A stretch of 64,000 nucleotides of DNA from Gremmenia infestans (Eukaryota; Ascomycota; Leotiomycetes; Helotiales; Hamatocanthoscyphaceae): the NCBI GenBank assembly GCA_032629725.1, contig JAFEVB010000015.1, forward strand, positions 1,984,001-2,048,000, read 5' to 3'. The position numbers and the translations under genes were made by a program. The first letter of the stretch is position 1; every line of letters starts with the position of its first letter. Under the pieces are notes generated by a model. That model had not been told where the DNA came from. It was given only the letters and a program-made list of their open reading frames with translations, and made no database searches. Shown here piece by piece: positions 1-11,350 of the stretch.

Positions 1-831
1 ACCTGCTTAGCCCTAGGTGAATGTTTTGGTGTTCTTGAAGGCGGGTTTGGCTGGCATTTGGAGTAAGATGTTCTCGCCAAGATTCTGCCGTGAAAGCCAA
101 TATACGCGGCAGTTTGGATGGGCTTTTGGGTTCAGGGATACCATGAAAGCCACAGCGAACGGTAGATGAGAGGACATATTGAAGAACTTTGGTGGTCATA
201 TCTCATCTTCTTGTTGCGCTGTAAAGCGTTGTTTGTTTTCAGATCTATCTAGCCAATCAGGGCTGTCAATACTGATATATCTCGCTACCCCTTTTCTCTG
301 TCAGAACATCACTTAAACCTCCCGATCATCAGTCATTTTATGTCTAGAGATATTGATGTAACAGACAATTACTGGTAGTGAGAGATTTGCTACTTAGATT
401 ATTCACTCTCGGAATCAGATGTGAAGTTCTGCTTCTGGTGTTCTGCATGTGTTAAAGAAAGGGGGCGGGGTATGTAAAGCGGGGTGTGCCCAAAAATGTA
501 CGCTGGATTGCGATTCAAACTTTGTTTGAGCAAACAAGTTGTGACAATATCAAGTATAAAGGCTAACCATGATATTTCGTCTAATGATCTTCTGATAAAG
601 CAATAAGTCATTCAATGGGAAGGCGCGAGCTACACCTTTAAAGAATATCAGCTGGATCGCTCCTGCTCGCTTCTCTCTCATCGCGCCGCCCAACCATTTT
701 ACCATAAAAACATCCTACCTAAACATCCAACCTGCACTGATCCTTACTACAAGACAAGAAATAGGATCAATCTATCATCATACCTACCACGCAGAACATC
801 CATCTCCCCAAACCTCAGTTCCACCTCCAAG
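1..831. other. Intergenic, left edge
   Basis: I see no convincing gene here. The open frames are short and low in complexity. The last 150 bases are C/A-rich and look like the leader of the gene that starts at 832. Confidence 0.5.
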
Positions 832-1398
832 ATGCCCCCAAAGCGCAAGCTCGACCGTTTCATCTCTATCGACACCATCCACCACCTCCAAGACCGCCGA
901 CTTGCAACAGAACCATCCGGCGGCTGGATCACCGTTAAAAGAACCGCCTACTCCTACTTCACCGGCTACTTCCCCAAGGAAAACCGCAGCATCGACGTCC
1001 CAGAATTCATCCAAAGCGTTCAAACGCTCGAATCCCTTGAGCTAGACCACGAGACAGCCCGAAATGTATACCACGACTACATGACGTACATCAGAGATCC
1101 CCACCACGTTCATGTTAGCATCCTAAAGTACGCCAAATACCATGTGGAGACGGTCCAGGGAGATTGCCGCCACCGAAGCGATCCTTGGGGGGATGTCATG
1201 AATGACATTGGTCTCAATAAGAACTGGCAGGAGCGGATGTGGGATTCGAATTGGGATGGAACGCGTTGGCGGACCAGGAAGAGTAGTTTGAAGGATGAGG
1301 TTCTTGAAATGATGGATACTCGGTACAATGACCTTCTATCTCTCAATGGGAAAATTTGGGACAAGTATGAGGATGAGGTTCGAGAGCGAGCGGATTAG
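832..1398 (+). CDS. Hypothetical protein, 188 aa, single exon
   Basis: This is an uninterrupted 188-codon frame starting MPPKRKLDRF in good context (CAAGATGCC). I do not recognise the family. The product is hydrophilic and rich in Trp, Arg and Asp, with a basic N-terminus and a Trp-rich stretch near residues 138-150 (WQERMWDSNWDGTRW). No signal peptide, membrane segment or zinc-binding motif is visible. The third-position C bias in the first half looks like real coding sequence, and the upstream leader is C-rich, as for other genes here. Its neighbours give no functional hint. It could be a lineage-specific protein. Confidence 0.6.
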   Translation: MPPKRKLDRFISIDTIHHLQDRRLATEPSGGWITVKRTAYSYFTGYFPKENRSIDVPEFIQSVQTLESLELDHETARNVYHDYMTYIRDPHHVHVSILKYAKYHVETVQGDCRHRSDPWGDVMNDIGLNKNWQERMWDSNWDGTRWRTRKSSLKDEVLEMMDTRYNDLLSLNGKIWDKYEDEVRERAD

Positions 1399-2290
1399 AA
1401 GTCTTATTGAACACTTGGTGGGATTATTCTGCAAGCCGGGGTATGAATGGATGGTTCTCAGCAAGTTGTGAGTATGTAGATTAGCAGAGAGATGAGAGAT
1501 ACCTGATTAACTTCTCTCTATCAGGTTCTTCCGTCCACCACCCGACCCATCCCGAACTATCTTTTTGCTATTCCGGTATAACACTAGCAAAACTTGGTTC
1601 TACTTTCGGCTTCGTCTGAGCTACAATTTTGGTATTATAGGGAAGATGTAGGGAATAGAGGTGTGGAGGAGGGATGGGAGGTCACGATACTGGCATTTTA
1701 GACTAGGGGCGTGGGAGATGGTTGTCTAGTGGCTGCTTGCTAAATCACGTTCTACCCAATTCATCACTTTTGAACCCCTCTATCGTAAGGAAACTCTTTC
1801 CAGTCAGAACATCATAGCATACCGAAACATTCGAAAGCATATCACTTATCGTAGTGTGCTTGGTTTAAATCCAGGTGAACATGAAGGGCTAGGAGTTGAA
1901 AAACGTCCTCATTGTTCATTCGTTCCTATTCCGATCCCAATCTCACTAGCCTAGCAAGCTATCCTTGCACAGCGCCAACTCACTCGGAGATCTCAACTTA
2001 ACCTCTTATATATAACCACGCCATTCCCTCCTTCGCCTTTACCCCCGGCATCTATCATGGGCATCGCTCATTTTCCATCCATGCCATGCCCCCCTAACGC
2101 CACCAATCCGCATTAAAAGATCCCAATTCCCCGACCAGAGTTATCCCAAAACGCCTCCATTCATTGCCTGCCTCTTCCCATTCCCATAAAACACTAAACA
2201 TCGTTCCTTCATCTCATATCATATGTAAGAGAGTACCTGTACAATATACAGCTAAGCCATGCAATAATCTTACATCTTTCCACATAAATA
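1399..2290. other. Intergenic between convergent genes
   Basis: No gene is supported. A pyrimidine-rich stretch occupies about 2000-2290, next to the 3' end of the minus-strand phosphodiesterase gene. It is probably the 3' untranslated DNA of both flanking genes. Confidence 0.5.
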
Positions 2291-5119
2291 TCATAAGTGT
2301 TCTTCTTCCGCACTGGTGCTTTTACTCCTCTTCCAGAAATTCAATTTGTCCATGCGGAATCGAGACGGCTTCTTCTTAAGATTTCGTACTTTCTCTAGCA
2401 TTGCGCCCTTCGGGGACTCTGGACTGACACTTGGCATCGCGGTCAATGTGCTGGCCTGTGGACTGCCTCCTGTTGGTGTCGGACCTTTATCGTCGTTCGA
2501 TTCTCGGCTCATAATGCTAGTTCCCTGTGTGCTGGGCGATAGCGGCATCTTGCTCGTTGTTGCGCTGGTAGCTTGGCTAGCCCAGTCACCAGCTGCGGAG
2601 CTGGATGCTTCGGTGCCATCACTACTGCGTTGTTGTGGTTTGCTGGAGCTGGATTCCGAGGGTACGACAACAGCGTCGGTGACGATAGAGGGCTGTACGT
2701 CGATCCCGTTGAGGTGAGTGTCACCGTTGGTAAAATGGTCAAGGTTGGCAGGGGTGCTGGCGGTTCCGTGGCTTAGTTGGAGCTGGCTTGGTCTTGAGCT
2801 CGTGAGTGAGAGTTCTGGCATGGAATTATGCGATTCTTCATCCTCGGCCAAAACACCGTTACTTGGCGAGAATTTCGAATCTAGTAATGCTGCAAACCTA
2901 AGATTTGAGTCGCTCTTCTCCTGCTGACTCTCATCAGAAGGAGTGACCACGCTCATCGAACGTGGGGAAAACATGCCATCATTCATAGCTGAAGCATCGC
3001 TCTCTCGTCTCGCTCTAGCCTGTTCCTCACTGATCTTCTCCAGCCAAGCTGACTTGTTCATATGCAATTCATCAACCGAAAATCCCATTGCTGGCATGAC
3101 GTCCGTGACACCTTGGAATAAAGGTATGGCGAACATATTCATAAAGCCTATTTGCGAATTCCCAAGTTCAATAATTTCTCGAACCGGGGCTGCAAAGAGG
3201 GCGGATTCTATTCCCAGGTCTTTTTCCATGGATGCTTGGCGGGCAAATTCATTAGTCAAAATCATCGTCCATTGAGCAGCAACATCGTAATTTCGAGCCT
3301 GTGATAATTAGCCAGAATGTCTGAATGGGAAGCAGCAAACGTACCACATTACTAATGTCTGCACACTTTATCAGTAAAGAGCAAGCAAGAGTTCTCTGTT
3401 CTTCGACCATTCTCCCATTCCAACCATCAGTGTTCCCACTTTCATGCAACTTTTCCTGCAGAAACCCAAGTTTCTTCATATAATCAAAGTGAAGCTGCAT
3501 GTCCGTAGCAAGTATCGAGTTAATCATCAATTGCCGCATATCCGGGTCCTGAAAAGCAACTGGCCAGTGACGCCGCAAGATTTGCGAGTAGGCGGCACAG
3601 TGGAAGGCTTCGAGAACAGATCTGTCGTTGTACAATTGAGCTAGCGGAGCCTTGAGCTTGACCAAGAAGGCATTGTTAACACCGGGATGGCCGACATCGT
3701 GGCCAATGGCAGTGATCAATAACGTGAGGGCATCAAAAGGTCTGATGAGAGCGGCAATAGGTGAAGGTTCGGGATGAGACGGGGTTGCCGAATTTGGGTA
3801 CGGCGGCAATCTGCCTAGCCGGACTAAGAAGTGGAATATTGCTTGCAAGACATCGACGACATGGCGGAAATTGTGGTAGGGTACAAAGGCATTGTATGCC
3901 TGACGGCTTGCTACCAGAAATGCAGTTAGATTCTCTGCATCGGGTGTCAGCATACGTATCACAAAATCATCTGAAACACCTCCATAGATCGGCTCTCCAT
4001 ACCTGTCGATATCCGCCACCTCTCAAGTTCTGGCATCGCGAGTGCATGTTGTAACATTAGTAAGGCTGCATGAAGAAGCTCATCATCTGTAAACTCGTGC
4101 GCCGAAAAGTGCCACGACCCAACAGCTGCAGCTATCTTGTCTCTGCGATCTAGTGCAACAGCTATCCGCGCTGGGCCGAATGGTTCGTCATCACCTCCGA
4201 TCTTGCATATTCCATCCATTAAACCTGATACCATAGCTTCACGCAAGTATGCATATGGTTTTGAATCGTCCACACCCACCCATGATCGTTTGCGCCCTCT
4301 CTTCAGTTCCAGCAAGGCTCTCTGGTCCTTGGAAGCATCCTTATGGGCTCGGTACGCATGTACAGCAAGGCTGGGAAGTCGCTCGTGTAACAAGGGACTT
4401 GTCAACACATCTACTGCTCCAAGATCCATATACTTCATCGTCCTAACTTGATCCAAGGCCGCACCTAACCCAGGGCGTTTCTTCGCAAAAGGATCATAAC
4501 TGAGATGCCCTCCTGAGTTCTGGCGTGGATTTGACGTGACCATTAAAGAGTTGGGATCGGGAATAGCAACCACAGCTACCGGGACAATCAATTTCGAGAG
4601 GCTTTGATACTGTATTTCCGAAGCTACCCATTGCAGCAGCTTAAGCCCGTATGCTTCCGAGTCGGGATCTTCTATTAACCCATCGACTTGCTGTTTCGAA
4701 CTGGGGGAAGGTGTTCGCATTTCCCTCGATCGCCTTCTGTTAAATTCGTCTTCATAAGGAATATCGATAAGGACAAGGGTAGGTATTAATTCGACGATTG
4801 AGGACTGATTTAGTTCGGAAAGCTTCGATATACAGCTCTTGCCAGTACGGCAGACGTAAACTTTATGATGTTAATTAATGCAAAGGAATTAAAGGAAAAG
4901 TGACTGACCTTCGCTGAAAATCCGCAGCAAGGTCTGCAGATTTCTATCCAGGTGAGAGGGACTCGATTGAGTTGATAAATTCGCATCCAGATGAAACTGG
5001 GCACTTTCTGTTGAAGTCGACCATATTACATCGTCTCTTTTCACAAACTTGTCCTCTTGGGCGGTCCGGTCAACATAAACCACGTTGCACGCCGCGTACT
5101 CCATAGCTACTTCGCGCAC
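2291..5119 (-). CDS. pdeH: 3',5'-cyclic-nucleotide phosphodiesterase, class I (PdeH/PDE2 type)
   Basis: The product should hydrolyse cAMP to 5'-AMP and so damp PKA signalling. Four exons join in phase: 5119-4909, 4860-4003, 3934-3345 and 3298-2291, giving 888 aa. The N-terminus MEYAACNVVYVDR is typical of fungal high-affinity PDEs. The metal-binding PDEase_I signatures are all present: HNFRH (about 377), HDVGHPG (about 435) and the Asp of KCADISN (about 549). A long Ser/Pro/Thr-rich low-complexity tail follows from roughly residue 640 and ends in a basic patch. Translation may start at the first Met or at MEYAAC five codons later. Introns are 48, 68 and 46 nt. Confidence in the family is high. 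The choice of pdeH over the low-affinity class rests on the class I signature and the N-terminus. Confidence 0.93.
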
Positions 5120-8100
5120 GGCGGCGCAGGATAATTATTCCCCTCTCGCCGCCAGCAATATCGAGTAGACCAGTAGATTTCGGATATAGAAGGATGGAAG
5201 CCAGGAAATCCGGCAATCTATCAATCTCCTGTGTCGCACGGATATGGCTCGAGCGCAACGCCTTTTCAGACGAGTCAGAATTTCTTGACAAAGACTAATT
5301 GTGTCTCTTCAACGTGGTGTTCACTCTTCTGGTAGATGGCAATATCCTAGCGTGGAACAGTCGCATTCGAGTTTGTCGCAATGGTAGCAAACTGAGATTC
5401 GAGCTCGAGGAGATGTTGGAAATCCTTCTTAGATGAGACCCTAGATCCAATACAGAATACTCGCGATTGTTCCCCGTGATGGTCCCACACCAGATTACTT
5501 GATATTGTACACGGGAACCGGAAAATGCTTTGTACGTATTCGTAGTGGAGCTATGAGCAACACATCAATTGCGGTCTGTACGACTGGTGGCGGTGGTAAC
5601 ATGGAACCTCGAGTCGCAGTGGCAGATTCAGTTCGCGCGCAGATGCACAGGTCGTCGAAGTGGGATCGGATGCTGACGACAAGGGTAGGGTTGGGTTGGT
5701 TTGGGTTGGTTTGGAACAGTCTGCGCTGCGCTACAGACTGCAGATGCAGGCAATAGTCATTCCGAGGTAAGGAGTGAAGGAGAGGGGGAGAAGGAAGGGA
5801 TAGAAGGATTCGTTGGGCGCGGTGATGGTAGTCGTAGAGAAGAAGATGGGATGGAGATGGTTGATTGAAAGAGGGCGTTAAAGTGAGAAAGATGAAGAGT
5901 CACGGAAGAGTAAGAGTGAGAATAATTGTCGAGATCATTGACCAGTTTGGCTAGTAGGAGAGAGGGCAAGTGCAAGTGTCAAGTAGTGAGAGAGAGCCAG
6001 ACCAGACAGGGCAGGTGGAGGCTTGCAGCATTGGGGCTTGTCTTGTTCTTCGGGAAGGGGCAAAGGAAGCTAGAAGGTGGAGTACAGTGAGTGTATGGTG
6101 GACTTAAGCCAGTGAAAGTGTGTTGATTGGCGCCAGTGAAGCACGCGAAGGCTTCCAAAATCCTTCTCGAAGGCCGCTAAGAATTTAGAGAAGCTTCGAA
6201 TAGAGGGATTGGGGTCCACCTGCATGTAAGCTTTTGTCAACACTCCAAGTTTCATTATTAACGGCCAAATAATATATTAATTTTCCCTATACAATGCTTT
6301 TCTATAGATACTTCTACATTCCCTCATTCGATAACACAACTTACATCTGCCCGTCGCGCGGAATACTCGACAGATTTCAACACTACCTCCGTCTCCGTCT
6401 GCCATCCATTCTTTATCGCAAGTTGGTATAAAGTAATGATCTGCTTCAACGTCCAAGATGCAAGATACGGCATGGTAACGCCTATATAGGAATAACGGTA
6501 CCATTTCCCTTCATTTTCCCTCTTCTTCTCTCCCTTCACCTCCCCCTTCCTCCTTGGCTTTCGGCCTTGGACTCGAGAACAATGGCCATCATCCGTGCTC
6601 TCGGGTGCACACTTGTCCTCGTCGCGTCCATCGTCCGAGAGAGGAAAGCCAAGTGTAGCAGTCAAGTCAAGTAGTGCCGTCTGACAGAGCTCGACCTTCC
6701 CCTCCCTTCGGTCCCTCATGCAACATCTCGTTTCAGCTTCAGCTTCTTCCTTTTCCCACGTTGCCAGATCTCTACCGGTACGGACGAACTAATGATTATG
6801 AACCTCATTCCTCCCTGGTACTCCGTAAGGCACACATCCCCGGCACTTACCTTACTGTACCCAGCTCAGCACAACACAACTCCCGTCATCCCTACATCTC
6901 ATCTCACATGATTTCTTATCCAGTTTCGCCACCAAGTTGTCGTGGCCTTTTAACCGTTTCCCCCCTAGCCATTAACAGAAGAAGCTTATTTCTCATTGCA
7001 AGTGTTCCAAGAGATGCAGCCTATCAAGTGCTCTGCCCCTCATTTACTGTACTGTACGTAGCAATAATCAACCTCTCCCAGATCGCTGCAGTTGATCCCA
7101 GCCCCTTCTCCACAACGGGGCACACGTCCGTTATCGTTCTCCGACTTGGCATTGAGGCCCGCCTCCGAGCTCTATCTGCAAGTAAATGAAGACCCCTTCC
7201 CGACTTCCAGGAACCCCTCATTAGTACGGAGTATTGTAATAATTAAACTCATTCCGCCGCAAGGCAAGGCAATGCATGCATATTAATTTACAAGCACGCG
7301 AGCGACTCTGCTGGAAAAGGGAGGTCACACACGCCTGCCTCACACCTGGGGCAGGGGCACGCAAGGCAAGCGCACACGAATTGCTTCTGGTGGACGCTTG
7401 CATGCTTATCCGCGCCGGCATGTCCCTGGAAGACAGTTTATTTTATTATTATAACCTACCTGTAACTCGCCATCAAGGAGAGCACGGGCACCCACCTTCC
7501 TTTACCAGACACGTGAAGCCATTGTAATCTACGGCCTGGGATCCAATGAGAAAGCCGCATGTCATACATTAAGGTCCTAAGATCTTCACATAGTAGATAT
7601 CGGAGGTTAAATGATAGCGGGACACAACTTCATTCGATGGTGGGATAAGCAACGCCGGATTAGTATCCAAAGATGGCATTTGCCGGTTTCGGCGTATCAG
7701 TCGCTCATTGCGTACGACCGCGACGATTATACGATACAAGCCTTTTGAGATCTGGGAAAAGATCACAGGAGGTTCAGAGCGGGGGAAAACGTGACTTATC
7801 ACGTGGTGTAAGAATCCCCCCTGAATCTCGGTTGAGGTGAGTCACATACTGTGCGCTGCACTTAATCATCAAGGCGAATAGTGCAAAGATTTCCTATTTG
7901 AGTATACGAGACGAGAAGTACAAATAGAATCAAATATCTCTTGATGCAGGTAGGAGTCACTCTTGAAGAACTTTTCTTGCTATCAAATATAAGTACAAGT
8001 TTCTACAACGCAGCTGAATTGGCTTAGAAATTCCAAATCAGCTTGGTTCATTGATTCTCAGCCTTACACCTAATCCATAAATCTATACCTGCGTAGTACG

Positions 8101-8185
8101 AGGTCCTCTTCAACAACAGCCTCCCAAACAATCAAAACAGTCCACTTCACACATACTCCCAAACCCCAGACTCCACCCACCCACC
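5120..8185. other. 3-kb intergenic region between divergent genes
   Basis: This lies between the 5' ends of the phosphodiesterase gene (minus) and the methyltransferase gene (plus). Several open frames of 60-170 codons exist, but all are low-complexity, overlap on opposite strands and lack recognisable domains. Long polypyrimidine/polypurine tracts occur at about 5760-6060 and 6520-6780. I read it as long leaders plus regulatory DNA. A small non-coding or orphan gene is not excluded. Confidence 0.5.
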
Positions 8186-9175
8186 ATGGCAGCCATCGAC
8201 CTCACCGCACGCGCCACCTCCCTCGCGCAATACTTCCTCGACAGCAACTCCTCCCCCTCCACATCCACATCCACGTCCCCATCTCCATCCCCCATCACAA
8301 TCTCCGAAACCACCCACCGCCTCGCCATCCTCTCCTCCTTCTGCATCCCCCCTGGCTCCCGCGTCCTAGAAATCGGCTGCGGCCAAGGCGACAGCACCAT
8401 CGTGCTGGCCTCCCTCGTCGGCCCCGACGGTCACATTGACGCCTACGACCCCGGATCCCCCGACTATGGCTCCCCGTTTACCCTCGGGCAATCCCAAGCC
8501 TTTATAAAAGCCGGGGCTCTAGGATCGCGTATCGAGTTCCATCGAACTATGCCCCTGCCCATTTCCAAGCCTATTGCAAAAACCAACAAAAACAAAAACG
8601 AGAACGGGAATGAGCATGGGGATAGGGATAGGGAATATGATTATGATTTCGTAGTACTAAGCCATTGTATATACTACTTCTCCTCTCCCGCAATCCTGCC
8701 TGCCTTATTAAACAGCCTGCCGACAAGTAGAGTCCTCTGTATTGCCGAATGGTCTCTCCATGCTTCAGCGCCCGCACAGATCCCGCACGTGCTCACGGCG
8801 CTGCTGCTCAGTTTGCTGGAAAGCAAGCGTGCGGTTGAGAGTACGGGGAATATCCGCACCGTGCTATCACCGGCGCAGATCTCGGGCATTGTACGGGGAA
8901 CTGGGATGTGGATTATGGAGAATGAGAGTGGAAGTGAAGGCGGAGAGTTGAAGGTTACGGGAGAGAGTCTGAAGCATGCGTATTGGGAAATCAGAGATCT
9001 GATGGCGAAGAAAGAGCGGGTTTTAGCGGGTGAGGGGATGAGGTTACTGGAGGGGGAGAGGACGGTTGTTGGGGCTATGTTTGATGCTATTGAGCAGGGG
9101 GTGGAGCAGTTGGGGGGTGTCGAGGGGGTGAGGTGTATGGATGTATGGGTTGCGCGGTTTAAGAGGAAGAATTGA
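8186..9175 (+). CDS. Class I SAM-dependent methyltransferase
   Basis: A single exon encodes 329 aa. The SAM-binding motif I is clear at about residues 58-70 (VLEIGCGQGDST), followed by an acidic residue after the next strand (IDAYDPGSPD), as in Rossmann-fold methyltransferases. A motif like post-I/IV appears as FVVLSHCIYYF. Methyl transfer from SAM is therefore likely, but the acceptor cannot be told. A Ser/Thr/Pro-rich low-complexity insert near residues 21-38 comes from repeated CCACAT/CCCCAT units, and a Lys/Asn/Glu-rich insert lies near 130-150. Fungal methyltransferases of this size often act on small metabolites, but no biosynthetic genes flank it. Confidence 0.82.
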   Translation: MAAIDLTARATSLAQYFLDSNSSPSTSTSTSPSPSPITISETTHRLAILSSFCIPPGSRVLEIGCGQGDSTIVLASLVGPDGHIDAYDPGSPDYGSPFTLGQSQAFIKAGALGSRIEFHRTMPLPISKPIAKTNKNKNENGNEHGDRDREYDYDFVVLSHCIYYFSSPAILPALLNSLPTSRVLCIAEWSLHASAPAQIPHVLTALLLSLLESKRAVESTGNIRTVLSPAQISGIVRGTGMWIMENESGSEGGELKVTGESLKHAYWEIRDLMAKKERVLAGEGMRLLEGERTVVGAMFDAIEQGVEQLGGVEGVRCMDVWVARFKRKN

Positions 9176-9734
9176 TTAAGAGTAACTGGTGCTCTAGGGG
9201 TTTGGGAGTTAGATATATTTTTGTGGTGCTTACCTTAGATGAAGTTATGTTTCGAAAACCAAAAGAGGGTGAGTTAACGGGTCTCAATTTACATGCAAAA
9301 TAATGGCGCAGTCTAAATGATCAATATCGATACAACATCAGACTTGACTATCGGAAGCATTGCTCCAATAGTAGTTTCGGCAAAGTGATCTCAATTGCCC
9401 TTTCATAATTTTGAATAATCTTCTCGGTAGCCCTGGAAGCATGTATACATGACGGAGACTAACACGTTTCACGCCGGCAGAGAACTTGGAAAGCTACTAA
9501 AACTTATATGATGTGATCTAGCCGTAAGAAGCACATGTAAATTATGTTTTTTCCACCCACCACACCACTAGACAATATCTACATCGAACCATTATCTAAT
9601 ATGAGCAATTGTACATCTAATCCTAGTACATCAACATAGCCGCCGTTGCAGGAAATGCTATGGAACCTCTGACAGTCTATACCTTCGTACTATTTGAAAA
9701 GAGGAAGTTCGCCTAGCAGTAAACATCACAGACG
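9176..9734. other. Intergenic
   Basis: A/T-richer DNA downstream of the methyltransferase gene. I see no gene. Confidence 0.5.
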
Positions 9735-10620
9735 CCGACCCTCATTGTACATATCTGCTACAGCCACAACAGCTGTCCAACAACAGTTGAATGCCATCCT
9801 CTCATTCCTCCTCTCACATCGATCCTTAAACATCATCAAGGATTCCAAGACCTTCAACTACAGTTGAAACCCTCTCCCGTCCTCCCTCAAAGCTATTCGA
9901 CAGCTATCAACCTTTCCTAGTATTGACCTAGACCTAAAGCAACCGCTTTGGCGGCAAGACATGGTGTATGATCTCTAGGCTTATGGGAGAGCCAGAGTTT
10001 TTATTTGCTTGGAGATAGTATTGCTGATGTTGCTGATATGGTGGTGAAGCTGAGGTAGCTTTTCGAGCAAGAGTTCGGGATGAGGAGCTTGTTGGAGTTC
10101 CTGGGCCTAAATTTGTACATGCGCTCTGTAGGAGGAACTGTCTGGGATGGTATGGGATCAATGGCGAGGCGGTAGGTAGCTATGGAGGAGGATAATAGAT
10201 GGATCAAGGCCAAGATCGACTGCGAGAGTTTCAGGGAGGCGAGCGAGGAAGATGTTGGAGTTTACAACGAACTCTGAGGCCTCGAGAGTGGCAAACGCGA
10301 CGGACGTTTCTTGGAGGTTGCTGGTGAGGGTTCTGAAAGCTGAGAAGCTGTAGGGATCAGGACATAGAAGATAATGCTTGGTAGTCGTTGATAGACGAAG
10401 TTATGGTTTTGGAGGAAGTCTGCTGTTGCATATGGGAGGGACGGTGGCAGATCTTTGACGGTGATTCTGGAGTCTGAGAAGAGGTTTAACGTCCTGAAAG
10501 TCGGAGATGCGATGTCGCTAGAAGGTTATAGGGTTGATCTTGCCATCTTGAGGCTTTGGAATGAACGCTAGATGTCGACGATGTCCCAGTTGGGGCCGTT
10601 CCTAGACAACCATTCTTTGG
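9735..10620 (-). pseudogene. Probable relic of a protein-coding gene
   Basis: On the minus strand, protein-like blocks follow one another but change frame and meet stops. In order they are KEWLSRNGPNWDIVDI then TAG, a block ending DLPPSLPYATADFLQNHN, a block with FRTLTSNLQETSVAFATLEA, and near the end a Cys/Trp-rich block around 9735-9830. Several stops sit where CAG or CAA would restore a plausible residue, which fits C-to-T decay. I do not recognise the family. The call rests only on the look of the translations. An intron-rich live gene is less likely, because the breaks do not fall at good splice sites. Confidence 0.35.
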
Positions 10621-11350
10621 AATGCTTAGAAGTAATCGCACATCTATTTTGTTCCATCGCCGTCAGCTGGTTCGTAATAATTCTCATCAACACCAACTAA
10701 CCTTACCGTTGAAATGCGCTCATGCAAGAGAAAATCATCACTTGACTTACCTCGACTCCCCAACTCCCGTAAAAAGTTCTTGGCCACGATGAGACCAAGA
10801 GGGGAAAGTCTAGCATGCTTGTCAAGCTGGAGTCGGGGATAAATCAACATGCTGGTGGTCCGCTTCCATTTAAACCCCCCCCTTATCAACGCGCACTGGT
10901 GGTTTCGATCATAGTGTGATAAGCAGACAGTATCAGAGGTCCAGAAAGGTAAACGAGGTTATTGATGCTGCTCTTGATCGCGGTAGGTACCTTACTAGAT
11001 CAATTGATAACTTGATATGAGCAAGTTACTGTATCGACGCACCTCCTCCACCTGCCAACCTCGAGTGCAAGATTACTAGCGTCATTTGATATTTTAAGTA
11101 TATCTACAAATTCGCCAATTGTGCAGCGTGACATCCCCTCTCTTTTGTTCTGCATCGCACAAGTTGCATCCAAATCCAGCCAATACAGCAACCCCGCAGC
11201 GCGTGGCAAATATCCCCATCGAGCCTTCTTCGGACACGGGACTACTAAGTACCTGCGGTAATATTTTGACACCTTGCACATCTTGTTTTCTGGATACCGT
11301 CTGGTGCAATTTGCAACTCCACCGTCGGACGGTTGAGAACCAACATCAAC
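10621..11350. other. Intergenic, 5' side of the P450 gene
   Basis: No supported gene. An 81-codon minus-strand frame (10644-10889) may be the upstream end of the adjacent relic. The last 150 bases before the P450 start are C/A-rich and look like a leader. Confidence 0.45.

Noticed and set aside
2316..2776. Plus-strand ORFs opposite the PDE tail
   Set aside because: Mirror frames of a low-complexity Ser/Thr-rich coding exon.
3959..4019. Apparent frameshift between two parts of the phosphodiesterase gene
   Set aside because: A 68-nt GT-AG intron (4002-3935) joins the frames exactly and removes the odd sequence.
6674..7189. 171-codon plus-strand ORF
   Set aside because: Low-complexity Ser/Pro translation from a pyrimidine-rich tract; no conserved motif or good start context.
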